Source: Lytechinus variegatus
Taxonomy: Eukaryota > Echinodermata > Echinoidea > Temnopleuroida > Toxopneustidae
DNA: 64,000 nucleotides
Direction: 5' to 3'
NCBI RefSeq assembly: GCF_018143015.1
Contig: NC_054746.1
Span: forward strand, 35,434,830-35,498,829
Shown piece after piece: positions 25,432-54,009 of this stretch. Positions within the stretch are counted from its first letter, which is position 1. Each line of letters opens with the position of its first letter. A program made the position numbers and the translations under genes. The notes beneath the pieces are model-generated. The model saw only the letters and a program-made list of their open reading frames with translations. It did no database searches and was not told where the DNA came from.

Positions 25432-27650
25432 ACACAAAACACCTAATAAGGTGTTCATTTGGTGTAATGGCATTGGCTTATGTTACAAAATATAAAAGCT
25501 ATATGTAGTTTCAAATTGAAAATTCCCATTCTGTAAAATATCGGCTTTATTCAAATAATGATTGACTGTTTATAAAGTTCATTGCTGATTATTTTGATAG
25601 GAGGGTTTCGGCGGATACTCCCTTGAATATGAACGACCCATAGAGTTAATAAGGCTAATATTACACAAATAGTATCTATTTGCTGCATAATTATCATGTA
25701 TGCTGTATTGTGATGACTTGTTTCAAAATTCTTTAAACCAAAGTGGTTGGTTGTCAAATACCTAAAGATTTTAAAATTATGCATTGTTTGATACCATTGA
25801 CACAAAGTACAGGAATACAGTCATATGGGCGTGACTCTAAGCTTTTGTGTGTATGTAAATCAATGATCACCATCGGAGGTAGATATTAGGCTATAGAATC
25901 TTAGAAAAGGGATTGCAAATATAAATTCAAACGGCAAAAGATAGATCTCTTTACCTTCAAAGGAACAATTCTCCTGAATCGCTCAAAGCCTGATATAACA
26001 AGCCAAAAAATAATAAATGAAAAAAAAGGGATGGAGTGGAAAAGGATATGCAAGAGCCTACCTATGTGAAACCCCTTTTGTCCCTCTTCATCCACATGAT
26101 GATGAAAGCTATTCTGGAAAACATGCCCCTCGTTTCATGTTCATATTATAGGAATGTGATTCCTGCGTCAATTATATTATAAATTAAAAAAAAAACATAT
26201 TGGCCGGGGAGAAATCCATAACGGATGTTAGTATGCCACATAGAATCATGTCAAATAATGTAATAAAAAATGAATTGTATTGTTAATCATAAATCAATGT
26301 GAGAACCCCCCCCAAAAAAAAAGTATTTCATGAAGAAGACATTAATTTATTTTGTTACTGTGTTCTTGATAATGGGCGTGTGCATTGTAAATGCAAGAAA
26401 GAAGGAAAATATTAAAATGTTTTGCGTTTCAATAACTTGTTAGATATTCGCAAGGCGATGTTAGAGGGCCTAGTTTATAAAAGCCCCCTCTTACATATCC
26501 ACTGTTAGAAATCGAATGTTATTATTGACTTGATCGTGTTATTAATTTATCAGTAATTATTTCTGTGCGGTATATACAGTTAAAAAGTTGTATAAATAGA
26601 AAACGTAGACGATATGTTGGAATGATCGGTTTTCTATATATTCATATATTAAATATTGTGGTTTTTTTCAAAAGTGAAAAGGGGTCAGCTCATTGATTCT
26701 ATGCGCCATGTTATCAGGTTTTTTTTTTATAAAGATCCCAGATTTCCATTTAAAGGACGTTTGGGCCTATTTTGGAAAATATATATTTCAAAATCTTAGT
26801 TTGCCCAAAATGCCAAGGGAATAATGAGCACTTGAGTTTGCCAAAAAATATGACAAATACCAATTTCCTTAATTTATTACATTGAATATTTCTTATTTTG
26901 TTAGGAGTAAGGGAAAGCTTTCAGTTTTCATTTTAAGGGCGTCATTAAAATAATTCCCTGAATCATGACTATAGAATTATTAGTAATTGTTTGTGTAAAT
27001 AAAATAATCAAAATAAAAAACGTAAGAGGACATGCATGATATTTAGGATGTAGCTAGTAAATTCTGGTGGGTGATGCAAAACTGTTCTTTTTAAAAATCA
27101 TGTACTCGGCTGTATTTGGTAAGATCTCTTCCCCCCCCCTGAGCAACAAATGTAAACGAAGAAACTGTTGGTGGGCTAGCGCCATGAGCGTCTCTGGACG
27201 GTGTGTGCAAAAGACTGCAACAATAAACTGAAAAGGTTTAGCTTATCAAATATATGAATGTCGAACATAAATTTTTAATCTTTTTTTCTTTTTCTCCTTT
27301 TTTTTTCTTCTCCTTCTTCACCTTCTCCTTTTCATTCTCCTTATCCCTTATTACGATTATTTTTTTTCTTTCCATTTTCTCCCTTTGATCCTTTGTGGTA
27401 ATTAGGGGTTGGCCGATTCGGTCCTAGCTGCACCAGCCTATAATTTCCCCTTTTCCCAGCAACTGTTATATTACATGATTAAACACTTGTTATCAACGTC
27501 TACTGATAAATATTAACATTATCAATATCGCTGGAAAACAAAAAGAAGCAATAAAGTAGGAAATATAAAACCCCCCAAAGAAATACAAAGAAATAAAGAG
27601 AGAGAGTGAGAGAGAGGGGGGGGGGGGGGGAGGGAGAAAGAAAGTTGCAT

Positions 27651-27680
27651 GGCATCGAACCCTGAGGTGCAGGGTTCGAT
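27651..27680. repeat. Perfect stem-loop around a GGTTCGA box
   Basis: The 12-base arm catcgaaccctg and its exact complement cagggttcgatg flank a short loop aggtg. Weaker complementarity (gaaagaaagttg with caactctctttc) extends the stem on both sides. GGTTCGA resembles the internal B box of tRNA genes, but no tRNA fold is present. Confidence 0.7.
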
Positions 27681-28040
27681 GTGACAACTCTCTTTCTTAC
27701 TTTCTTTCGTGTGTGTGTGTGTAAAGATAAGAATTCAAAACAGAACAATCAGGAAGGAAAGAGAAAAAAAGTAAATAAAATGATAAAATTCTCAAATCGA
27801 CAAAAACATTTGAATAGATGAATTCATATCAGATACGATATTTTGATGAAAATAACTTATTCTCCCCCCCAAAAAAAAAGAGAGCAAAAATGAGTGAAAG
27901 TTTACAGGGGCTTTATCTGGTATTCCTGCAGTTTTCAGACAAAAAAAAATCGAACCTGGACCACCACGGTCGGAAATATTGCACCATTGTTGTTATCTGG
28001 TGCTCCTGTAGGCAGCAGGCCCAGATAGGTTTTATGCGTT

Positions 28041-28100
28041 GGTCTCCTGTGGTTCAGTGGTAAGGCATTTGTCTATCATACACGAGGTCCATGGATGATG
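28041..28100 (+). repeat. Degenerate tRNA-like sequence, probably SINE-derived
   Basis: tggttcagtggtaaggc resembles a tRNA D-arm/A box. It is followed about 30 bases later by a decayed B-box-like ggtccatggatgatgcc. A clean cloverleaf cannot be formed, so a functional tRNA is unlikely. Confidence 0.35.
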
Positions 28101-28237
28101 CCAACGTTTTCTTTTTCTTTCCTCCTCTCTCTCTTCCTTTTTTTAATTCCTTCCATTTTTCCTATTTCTTTCTTTCTCTTTCTTTGGTATGTAAAGAAGT
28201 TCAATGCCATTTTTTTTGTTTTTCTTTCACTCTTTTA

Positions 28238-28801
28238 CCCTTTTTACACACGCTAAAATTTCCTTAACCCCGTACTATAGGTGGGGCTAAATTACCATTT
28301 AGCCCCACCTATAGTACGGGGTTAAGCTTAGCCCACTTTCTTTTTACACAGCATTTTTGCAAAGTGGGCTAACCCCACCTTTAGTACGGGATTTGGCCCT
28401 GCAAAAAAGCAGGGTTATCCCAGCAATTGCGGTGCTAAGAGCGATAGTACGGGGTTAAGATCGCTAGTGTAAAACGAAAGTGGGCTAACCTTAACCCCTA
28501 CTATAGGTGGGGCTAAATGGCAATTTAGACCCACCTATAGTACGGGGTTAAGGAAATTTTAGCATGTGTAAAAAGGGTACGTGTAAAGTACTTGTACTAC
28601 GAATGATCGACAAATGTATTTAAAGCATGAGCTACCACTAGTCCGGGGTTAGCGAGTTTCGTGTGTGAAAAGCAAGCATTCCTTATCCGGGGTTAGCAAT
28701 AACAATTTGGCATGTGTGAAAAGGAAAAAAAATAGTACGGGGTTAAGGATAGTACGGGGTTAGCGATAGTCCGGGGCTAAGAAAATCCTGTGTAAAAAGG
28801 G
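28238..28801 (+). mobile_element. Hairpin-rich non-autonomous transposon, copy A
   Basis: The ends are CCCTTTTTACACA and TGTGTAAAAAGGG, inverted, flanked by TA on both sides (TA target duplication). The 564-bp interior is built from repeated TTAACCCCGTACTAT words in both orientations. They include two near-perfect hairpins with arms CTATAGGTGGGGCTAAAT, at about 28265-28326 and 28495-28552. There is no open frame. A second copy lies at 59866-60433 in opposite orientation. Confidence 0.9.
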
Positions 28802-30379
28802 TATTAGGTATGTAAAGATAAGAATTTGAAACAAGACAATCAAGAAGCAAAGACTTAAAATTAATAACCACACATGCCGCTTATATTCGTTGGTTCATTC
28901 AATTTTTATTGAACATTATAAGATGCACAAAATACACATCCGAGATATAACAAGAGCCACATACAGCACAATATTACATAACTTTGTCTTTCTGTTTATT
29001 TATATTTATACATCTTTTCCATGCCTGTACACATTTATTTTTCAGCTATGAATGCTTTCTCGATATTTTCATATATAACTTTGTATGTGAACTTGCAATA
29101 TACTCAAGAAGAACATAAAAAGAGAAGAAAAAAAAAACGAAAAGAAAGAAAAAGATAAATAAATATGCACTAGGAACTAATTCATGTTACTAAATGTCGG
29201 AGCAAAAACCTTTTCATCACCAATGCTTACACTCATCAGAGATGGTACTTTGGGAAAGCTACTGTAAATGATGCTTAGTGCCTTTATTATAGCAGGATTC
29301 CTGCTATTCCTGCTAAAGGAAGTGCACATACTTTGGGCAAAGAGTGCTTTAAAAGCTCCATTGATTTAAAGATAATGATTTGAGTATAAAATACCTACTG
29401 GAACTGAATGGTCCTTGAATAAAACCAATATGAATTACAGAATACAGTCATCAATGGGTTAACACACTTGTAGGTTACATCAAACAGGCTTATGAAAGCC
29501 AACATTAATATATGATGGTCAGATTTTGAATGTAACCTCTCATATATAACCATATCACCTTGTCTACAACATATTTGTCATCTCATCAGTGTGGTCTAAT
29601 ATCACCCAATTAAATTGAACTTATTTGGTCTTCAGCTTAGACTTAACGGTAGTTGGACCAAGTGCTATATGACAAAATAAACATACATCAAATGGATCTA
29701 GCCTGAATGAAGATGCCATCTCCATTCCATTAAAAACAAATTAGAAAAGAAAAGTCCTCTTTATTTTATACAAGAGTATTTTTCTGTATTAACCCCCCCC
29801 CAAAAAAAAAAAAAACCTGAGGGCTTATTTGTAGGTTAGGCAGAGAGAGAGAAAAAAATATCACTTTGAGATTTGCATGAGATTAATTTACAAAACTACA
29901 AACAATTTCTGTGGAGAACAATTAAAAAGGAGGGTGAAGAATTGCTTGACATTTTGGCCAATGAACTACAATACCTCAATATTGTTATATTACACTAGAG
30001 ATGGAATAAACACAGAAGATTATTAATTATAAAAAATAACACCCCAAAATGTAAGAAATTACAATTAATATTTTTTTTTATAGTTTTAATTGAAGAACAT
30101 ATTGCTGAAAAATTTGTGGAATTCAAGAAAAACATGGTAAAGCTCACTCAATATTTCAGACATGGTTGATGTCTTTAAAGAAAAGATGACATCAATTCCA
30201 GGTTTCAGTTACAGCAATGCATGATATAACACTTTTAGACATGGACTGACTATGATACACCCCACTCACCGCTCGTTTCCTTTTACATCAGTGAATAATG
30301 ATTACATTTACCAATTTTATTGTTAATGAAGCTGAAAACATTTCAGTTATTTTTAATAACCATATCTCTTCTGTTGGCA

Positions 30380-30870
30380 GAGCTTGAGAAAAAATATTTC
30401 AGACTATCTCGGCCTCCCAAACCAAAATTCAAAATTTTTTGCTCCAACTTGTGATCCAATAGTAACAGATATTGTATCTGGATTGAAAAATAAGAAAAGC
30501 CCTGGCTTTGATGAAATTATTATAATTTTATTTCCAAATTTGTGACAAATTCTATTGTTGCTCTGTTGGTGTATAAACTAGTACAGTTCCGGACCAAATG
30601 AAAATAACTAAGGTAATTCCTTTATAAAAAAAATAAATTGATAATTTCTTGTTCGTCTAATATCTTTGAAAGAATAGTATATGTTACATAAGCAAATTTG
30701 TTGTCAAAGCACGATATTTTATCTGATGTTCAGTTTGGGTATTTGAGAAAAGTACAGCACCACTCATGTGCTGACGAATTTTTAAAATGTAGTAAATGCT
30801 CTGGACAAATTCAGTCCCCTTAAAGTGCTTTTTTCTGGACTACTCCAAAGTCTTGGTCATTAGATTCTGC
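30380..30870 (+). mobile_element. Decayed LINE reverse-transcriptase fragment
   Basis: Broken reading frames give signatures of a non-LTR retrotransposon reverse transcriptase in order: LKNKKSPGFDEI (the palm-entry motif), then MKITKVIP, then SDVQFG and FLDYSK. Several stops and frameshifts interrupt them. The best match in style is CR1/L2/Jockey-type LINEs. It is a pseudogene fragment and not functional. Confidence 0.75.
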
Positions 30871-31017
30871 CATGCCTGCATAAAGTACATGCACAATCTC
30901 CACTCCATGGGGAGTAATCAATCATGATTGAATGAAACCATGTCTTCTCTCAGGTCTCAATACTGTGACTCTGGGAGCCATATTTGTTGCTTGGAATACT
31001 AAATCTGAAGACTTTCA

Positions 31018-31293
31018 GGGCCCCATCTTACAAAGAGTTACGATTGATCCAATCAATCGCAACTATGGACGGCCAGCAACGTCAACATCTATTATTCATG
31101 TTTGTTCAAAATATTTTCTCACTATGATGTATATTCATGCATTCATTGTTTTCTTAAAAATTCACTGTGCTTCTCTTTGTTTTAATACAAAGGACATTGT
31201 GCAAATTTCCTACAGAAAAAAGTATGACACTGATGGATTTCCATAGAGCTATGATTGATTGGATCGATCGTAATTCTTTGTAAGACAGGGCCC
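31018..31293. mobile_element. MITE with GGGCCC..TTACAAAG inverted ends
   Basis: The left arm (gggccccatcttacaaag, agttacgattgatccaatca) is mirrored at the right (tgattggatcgatcgtaatt, ctttgtaagacagggccc). The element is 276 bp, AT-rich inside and non-coding. Confidence 0.8.
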
Positions 31294-32745
31294 AGATTGT
31301 TAATATATATTAATGTAAACCTCCTTATTTCTTATTTTGTTAGCAATAATGAAAGAAAAAATGAAGGAATGAAGAAAATGGATAAGGGTTCTAAACCTAA
31401 AATTGACAGTCAATGCAAAAGAGATCAAGATGGCAGATCAATGAATCGAATACTAACTACATTTATAAAATTATTCATTGATTCTAAAGTGAATGACATA
31501 ATTGCTCTATCTATGGCTGCATTAGTAACATTTGAGGTGGATAGAGTACCTAGATAGAAGTACCAATCTGTTCTTTTTACAAGCAACCCACTATAATGCA
31601 TGAGTAAATGAAATAACAAGAAACAAGGTATGAATTTACCAAATGTTCATAATATTCACCTGTTATCCAATAACTATGTCGTATGTAACCAAATCACTGT
31701 ATTCCTAGAATATTTCGCAGAGGTTTTACTGTCATAAATTTTGCAACTGAATCATCACATATAACTTCATGACCTGATATTCAAAGTACATGATAATAAT
31801 GTCATACCATCATAAAACTCCTATGACTTTGTAGCCTTTAAACAAGGCCCTGTATCTAATGTGATATTCATATCACATACCTACTGAGTGAAAAAAAAAA
31901 CTATTCGCAAAAAGCCGAGTGAGTGCGAAGATTTTGAGCTTAGTCACAGGGCCTTTAGGAACCTGAATTGGATGTTAACCATTGTTTGCAAATTTGAATC
32001 GCTACCTAAGAGGTAGCGGCTAATCAGCGAGCGTATTGCTCGTATCAATGAACCCCGTATGACCCTGTGCCACAGAAGCGAACGAACCTGGTCTCATGAC
32101 GTCATAGACACTGACTTTGCAGACTGGCACATCAGTATGCTCATGAATAATTCATATATTCATGTCTTCACCAGATTCCAATACGCCTTGCGACTTCGCT
32201 CTCGCACTCACTCAGGTATTGCCAGTTCTCTTCGTCAGCTGCTAGTCTCGTCTCAGCCACCGCTTGACGAGGAATAGAGCCAAGTCGTGAGGCCTTGTCG
32301 AAAGGCTAATGACTTTGCTGTCTCATAGCCAAATTGTGAAATACATAATGTTTTTAGCTATTTACAATTTAAGCTTAATCCTTTTTCCTACTGTAAAACA
32401 AGTATATCATTCATAAGAAGAAAAATACTATAAATGAATAATCAAACCTAACCTGATTATCAGGATTTTGGGCTTTGTTTTGTAATTTTTGTTAAGAAAC
32501 AAAAATATGAAATAAGGGAATCTTAGAACACACATAGTAAGGGCAGTTGCTACTTCTTACATACACAAGAGAATGTTAGAGAATAAGTAATACAGAGTTA
32601 CTTTGAGAAGTGATATGATTGATATATGTATTTAAAGCAGCACCCCCCTCTGAAAAAAAAGAAACAATAAAATGACTTGGGCCCCTCATAAGCAGTTAGT
32701 GCCTTGTCTCTCAGTAGGAATCCAGCTCAGTATATTTCACATCAA

Positions 32746-32884
32746 GGTCCTGTTGCATAAAACTTTGCCATCTAATGGTAACTTTCATGGAATCCTCAAT
32801 TTTGATTGGCTGTTGAGTATTGTTGCCATGGTAGCTACCATTGGATGGCAAAGTTACCGAAATAATAATAATAATAATAGGACC
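32746..32884. mobile_element. Short inverted-repeat element with (AAT)n
   Basis: ggtcctgttgcataaaactt and actttgccatctaatgg are answered by ccattggatggcaaagt and a final taggacc. An (AAT)n run at about 32860-32878 interrupts the right arm. The form is that of a small fold-back MITE. Confidence 0.65.
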
Positions 32885-33189
32885 AAGCTTGTACTCATTC
32901 CCCATTACTTTGTTTGTCCATAGGGCAGAATTACAAGCAAACGTTGTCGAGAGGGGGCATGGCTTGCTTTTTTTTATCATTATCATTCTCTTTAGATTAA
33001 AACATCTATCACTAACTCACTACTGCAAAACTACTATTGCTGTACCTGATCAAATAAAATAATACATAACATTTATACATCACTTACTATGGGTGTTTCT
33101 AAGCGCACTGTGTTCTGTTTATGTGGAAGGGGAAAATAAAACAATACAACTAATACTACTAATAAAAACTGGTGTGCATTCCCATAGAC

Positions 33190-33830
33190 CAACCCACAAC
33201 TGTGAATCATTTATCAAACAGGTAGGATTTGATTAGGGTCTTGAACTGACTAACAGACTTAACGTTATGGATATAAGAGGGTAGCTTATTCCAAAGCTAA
33301 GGGGCAATTGAAGAAAAAGCATGGCCACCATACTTTGTAGAGGTTCGAGGTCCAGAAGTTAACTGCGTTGTAGACAATGAGCGGAGATGTCTTGAGAATG
33401 TACTAGAGCATAAAGAAATGAGATCTGCAAGATATTTTGGGGACTCGCCATTGAGAACTTTGTAGGTGAGGAGAACTTTGAAAGAGATATGGTGATGTAT
33501 GGGGAGCCAAAGAAAGAGAACACAGGATTGGGGTTACATGCTCAGATTTCCTACTGAGAGAGACTAATCTAGCAGCAGAATTTTGAACCTGTTAAAGTGG
33601 AACAAGGTACATATGAGGGCGGTTGGAAAATATTGAGTTGCAGTAATCTAGGGGACAGGAAACAAATGCATGTGTTAGCTTGGCTGTTGTGGGTCGGTCA
33701 AGTAATTTCCTAAATCCCAAATTAAGGAAGAAAAATGATGCAGAGGATGTATGTCAACCACTTCCAATTGGACAGTACAAGAATAAAGCTTGTAAGAATA
33801 ACAGTACATGATTAAAAACGATGATCAAAT
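33190..33830 (-). mobile_element. LINE reverse-transcriptase C-terminal fragment
   Basis: The minus strand encodes, with frame breaks, the typical end of a CR1/L2-type LINE polymerase: TAKLTHAFVSC-PLDYCNS, VQNSAARLV, EHVTPIL, FKVLLLTYKVLNG, PKYLADL, then FSSIAP and LWNKLPSYI, and FKTLIKSYLFDK before a stop. The order matches the family. Stops and shifts make it a dead copy. Confidence 0.85.
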
Positions 33831-34159
33831 CCCTTCCTCTTTAAAAATAAATAAGTTCTTGGAGAAATTTCTTCCTATCTATCGAAAGCATTCATAATCA
33901 ACATCGTTGGCTATTTGCCGGAATTTCAGCCAATAAATCCGAGGACAATCTTTCTCTAATACTCATATTACACATAATCTGATGGGAGTAATCAATAAAT
34001 GAATCATAAAGATCATTAACATTGATTGTGTTTCATGCCAAATATCATTTTTATGGAACCACTATTTTTTCCATTTCCTTGAAAGTTATTCTATAAATCC
34101 TTTCAATCTCTGGCATCAGCTAAGGAAGTTTAAGAGCCTTCAGAATGAAATCTGGCACA

Positions 34160-34520
34160 GTTCTGAGGAATGTTTCACACAGATTCAAGCATGGATAAGT
34201 AGCACACTTAAATTCCATGTTGTGTGCAGTATATAACCACTGCATTGGTCAAATATGCTTATGGGACACGCTTTACCATGTATTGATCAGCGATATGTGC
34301 TACACATCATGTGCAAGTTGGCATGGAAGCATGATTTGTTAGTCAGACTTGACTTTTCGTGAAACTAGCCCCCCCCCCCCGGAAACTTTGACCAAAATTG
34401 AAGAATGGCTAAAAATCACACTCAAATTTCCCCCATTGTGGGTGGTATACATCAATGCATTGGTCAGATCATGCTTGTGAGCATGCACCAATGCATAGTC
34501 AATGAGGATACATGTTAAGG
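34160..34520. repeat. Degenerate relatives of the 38169 inverted-repeat element
   Basis: Segments such as tttcacacagattcaagc, ccactgcattggtcaaat and tgtattgatcagcgatatg correspond to tttcacagagatttaag, cagtattggtcagatcatg and cgtattgatcaataagat in the element at 38169-38382. A second partial unit follows a C-run at 34370-34380 (cattggtcagatcatgctt). Confidence 0.55.
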
Positions 34521-36272
34521 CCACCATACCACCTTACCATTGCTCTTTGACCTGATATTGGAATAAAACGTAGTAAAATTTGATGCTACTATTGAATCAT
34601 GGCATATTTTAATATGTAATGTTCTAAATAATTGTACGAATACTGATGTTCAAATCTGTGACTATGCTACCATTCTTATTTGAATAAAAGCAAATTTAAC
34701 ATCTAGTCGTAATGACGTCGTAGCAATCGTACAATTGTCTATGATTTGAAACCAATTTGGCCTTTACTCTACAATAAAGGCTTGCAATAATCCATAAGTG
34801 GTACATTAGTATTCTTTCAGTTAATTTGAACCTCAAATAAAAAGATACTTTTCATTCACATTTTGAGAAAATGAGCAAAATGCACTTTATTCCCAAATCG
34901 GATTGTGAACCAGTCGTAAGGTGTGCGGTGGCCTTAACCACCATATATACGCTTAACATTTTAAGAATGACTTCACTCTTATTGAAACAGCCCCTCATTA
35001 TGCACTGATTGTAATTGAATAATATTATATTGACTCCTCTACACTCACTAATGCAAATTCACATGAATTGAAAAAGAAAGATAGATGTCTACTCATCTAC
35101 TATTCCTTAAATCTTGATTTTTGAAGAAAAATAAATGAACATTAACATTGTTCAATGCTACAGACTTAGATTTGTGATGATCAGTTTTTCCTGTGCATAT
35201 ATACGTTCAAATTTGTTGACAAATACTGTACATTCCACAAACAAAAGAACGAATACACTTTGTAGTATCTCTCTCAATATAATTCATCCAGAGAATCACT
35301 TTTTGTAGTCAAACTTTTTTATGTTAAACTTTTTAACATTATTCATGTACATATTTTCAACATAGTGAGCAAATTTAGACTACAGTAATTTGCTTTGAAT
35401 ATTTCTTTGTACAATTTACTAAAAACAACAAAAATTACATCCAAAATTTCACAGTTTTCGTTGATATCTTTCTCCCATATAAGTCAATACAATGAACAAA
35501 TCGTTATTAGTAATAAAGCCTTTTAAATGAACATAAAATATTTTTCATCAGAATGAGACCATCTTCTAAATAGTGACAAAACAATTTAACTTGTGCTTTC
35601 CAATGATGCAATTGTATTACAAATCTACAATTCTTCCTTTGTTTTCTTTTGGCAGTCACAAAATAAAGCAGCACAAATATTCCTTGAAGATAGTTGCAAC
35701 TTGCAACCCTGGCTCATACTTTCTTTCTCCACTTTTTCTCCTGGTATGTCAACACAGTATGAGGCCTGAACTCATCATGCTCAGTTGCTAGGATAACCCT
35801 CCTCTTCATCTACGGCCTATCAGACGTCAAAGATCAGTCAACAATTTTGCAAGCTATCGCAAGTCGGTGCAGCAGACATGTTAATAATGGTTCATTGCTC
35901 CATCCATAGCAGTCCAATAATTCAATGGGGAACTTATAAGGTATGAGGAATAATGAAGGATGTAAAGGAAGGCCCAAACTGATACCTGAAAATGATATGG
36001 CTTGCGTGTATCTTTCACCACACAGTCTTTTGCAGCCATTTATGTATGGGTATCCCTGGTGACCTGTTTCCAGAATAGCATCCATGCACTGCCACATTGA
36101 TATTCCAACAAGCTAATTGACCATTTCATAGAAATGTTAGTGATAGAATGTTCTGAGCAAAATGAGATAGGCGAGGAAATGTTCTGATGACAGTGAATGA
36201 GTGTGGAGATTGGGTAAGGTCTTCGAGATGGATCACAAGTAGAAGGAAGTTGGAAAGATGGGCTTGCTTGAC

Positions 36273-51989
<15,717 letters not shown>

Positions 51990-52270
51990 CTACATGAAAA
52001 GAAATAGGTGGGGATGAAGTGAGAAAGACAATCATTTATTGAGAGGGTCATGGGTTTGAATACCAGCCATGGTATTATTTCCTCTGGCAAGAAATTGATC
52101 AACATTGTGCTGCACTCAACCCATGGTAAAGACGAATAGATACCTGTAAGAATTCAATTCCTTGAAATGCTTGTGTGATGCATAAGGCTTTGCTGGGCTA
52201 AAGCCAGTGCAATGATATCAAAAGTAATTTAAAAGCACATAGAGATGTTGGGTGATTTGTGATAAAAAGT

Positions 52271-54009
52271 AAGCCTGAGTCGAATCGATTTTAAAATCGG
52301 TGTTCGATCGATGTCATCGAACACCGGTGCAGATTTTGCAAAATTGGTGCATCAAAAAAAATAATAAAAATACGTCGGCCAGCCGATTTGTTTGGATCAC
52401 ACAATCAATCATCAAAATATCAGTAATGTCCAACTTGACTACTACTTACTTGATTTCTATTGCCCCCCAAATGAAACCGATTGTGTAATTATGATGCCTA
52501 TTCACCATTAATTTGAAGTTTATTTTGATCATACTTCGAGTCTTACTCGTCTGCTCGTGCTAAGATAATTTATGCACGATGAATTCATGAATGGAAGTCA
52601 TAGCCGTCGATCGTGCATGCGCAGTACTGTTCTTTAGTCAAACCAGAAAATGGCCGGAAATTGACGCGATCAACGTAAAATAAATCTTGCTTTCATGAAC
52701 AATATTAATATCATGACCACATTACATTATTTAATCGTTATATTTAACAATAATTTGCATATGATAATCATTAATATGAATTTAGAGCTTGATGTGAAAC
52801 GTTTGTATTTCGTTTCAATTTTCAATGGCGGACATCTCATGACGATCGACTTGAGTCAAGAGAGTGCACTTGTCAAAAAAAAAAAAAAATTATCACATCA
52901 GGATTGATTCTCGAACATTGTCTACATGCAAAAACTCTTTTCAAGATCGTAATATAACCATATAATAACATTTTACATGACAAAACAGAGAAAATTGCGT
53001 TTGATAATTTTCCCATCAATCTGAAGCTAGTTTGTGCCCAACTTTGGGCTCTGATTTCATGAATGGAAAATATGTCATACGTCATCGAACACGCATGCGC
53101 ATTGTGCTTCTTTTCTCTGAGCTAGCTCCTCGGAGACGTCCAAAGAAGGAATAACAAAAGAAATAATGCCAGTATTAATTCTTCCATATGAACATAACAT
53201 ACTTTGCTGACATCGTCAATATTCTTAGTATGACCATAAAATCTTGTTAAATCGTAATAATTTATATAAATTTAGGGCTCGATTCGAAACATTTGTATTT
53301 ATTTTGATCGCATGCTCTTTTGTGTCCAAAAAAATTGGATTGTCATCATCAGGATTAATTCTCGAACATCGTCATAACTCATATTCCACAATCTTTCCTC
53401 ACAATCGTTATATCAGCATTGAATAGCAATTCAAATGACCATCCAAAGAAAATTTCGTATTTATTCGCATAAATTTATTTGGAACTCATTTTGGAACCAA
53501 CTACACTATCTCAGGCAAGTTATAGTGCTCTCCGTTGGTTGCACTTGTTTGCTGGCACTGACAAGCATGCCTGTCGTTTTGGGAGAGTGAGTGTACGGGG
53601 CTGGTGAATGCGAGTCTGGACTGCGAATGCTAGTTGACCGAAAATCATTTGGATCGACTCTGCGTGATTCATGTCTTTATTATTGTTTCACTTTAAACTT
53701 ATATGTTGTCATCTGCAAATATCATTGTTGAAGATATTTTGGGAAGAATTCTGCATTGGTCCCCGGCCTTTAATTTTTGCGTGTTTTGTGGTCATGGAAA
53801 ATACAAACGAACTTTGCTCTGTCATCTGCTTGTGCAACGCTCAACCCGGCTAACGCCAGCGCATACCGTCAGTGCGTAGTGCATGCATAGCGCATCGACG
53901 CGATGGCCAGAGCAAATTTTTCCCGCCTTCAATATTCGATGCATCGATGTTCGATCGAATTAAAGCTGTCGAACACCGGTTTTCAAAATAATCGATATGA
54001 CTCAGGCTT
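52271..54009. mobile_element. 1.74-kb element with AAGCCTGAGTC ends and an internal duplication
   Basis: AAGCCTGAGTCGAATCGAT at the left and atcgatatGACTCAGGCTT at the right are inverted, and the inner cgaacaccgg / gttcgatcgat words are mirrored too. Within lie two diverged direct repeats of about 450-500 bp, starting near 52610 and 53090. Each runs catgcgca, then gaaacgtttgtatt or gaaacatttgtatt, then catcaggattgattctcgaa or catcaggattaattctcgaa. Short frames show no transposase. Confidence 0.75.

Larger units (their letters stand above)
25432..28237. other. Intergenic region after the PLAC8-like pair
   Basis: No gene is recognised. AATAAA at 27222-27227 is a distant candidate poly(A) signal. 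A G-run lies at 27616-27631 and a (GT)n tract at 27709-27722. The stretch 27280-27390 is strongly T/C-rich. Confidence 0.4.
28912..36272 (-). other. Region downstream of the AKT stop, possible long 3' UTR with insertions
   Basis: No AKT coding sequence lies below 36273. On the minus strand an AATAAAAA at 28919-28912 is a candidate distal poly(A) signal and AATAAA near 34885 is a nearer one. Which is used cannot be decided from sequence. The stretch contains two LINE fragments, MITEs (31018-31293, 32746-32884) and otherwise AT-rich DNA. Confidence 0.3.

Noticed and set aside
28041..28100. Functional tRNA gene
   Set aside because: A and B boxes are only loosely matched and the acceptor stem does not pair; listed as SINE-like instead.
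30932..31246. 104-codon frame on the plus strand
   Set aside because: It spans the left half of the MITE at 31018-31293 and shows no domain, splice support or conserved feature.
35780..35815. Alternative AKT last exon ending DEEEGYPSN
   Set aside because: It has the right phase but a poor pyrimidine tract and no hydrophobic motif. The exon at 36273-36355 gives FEKFSY with a better acceptor and lies closer.
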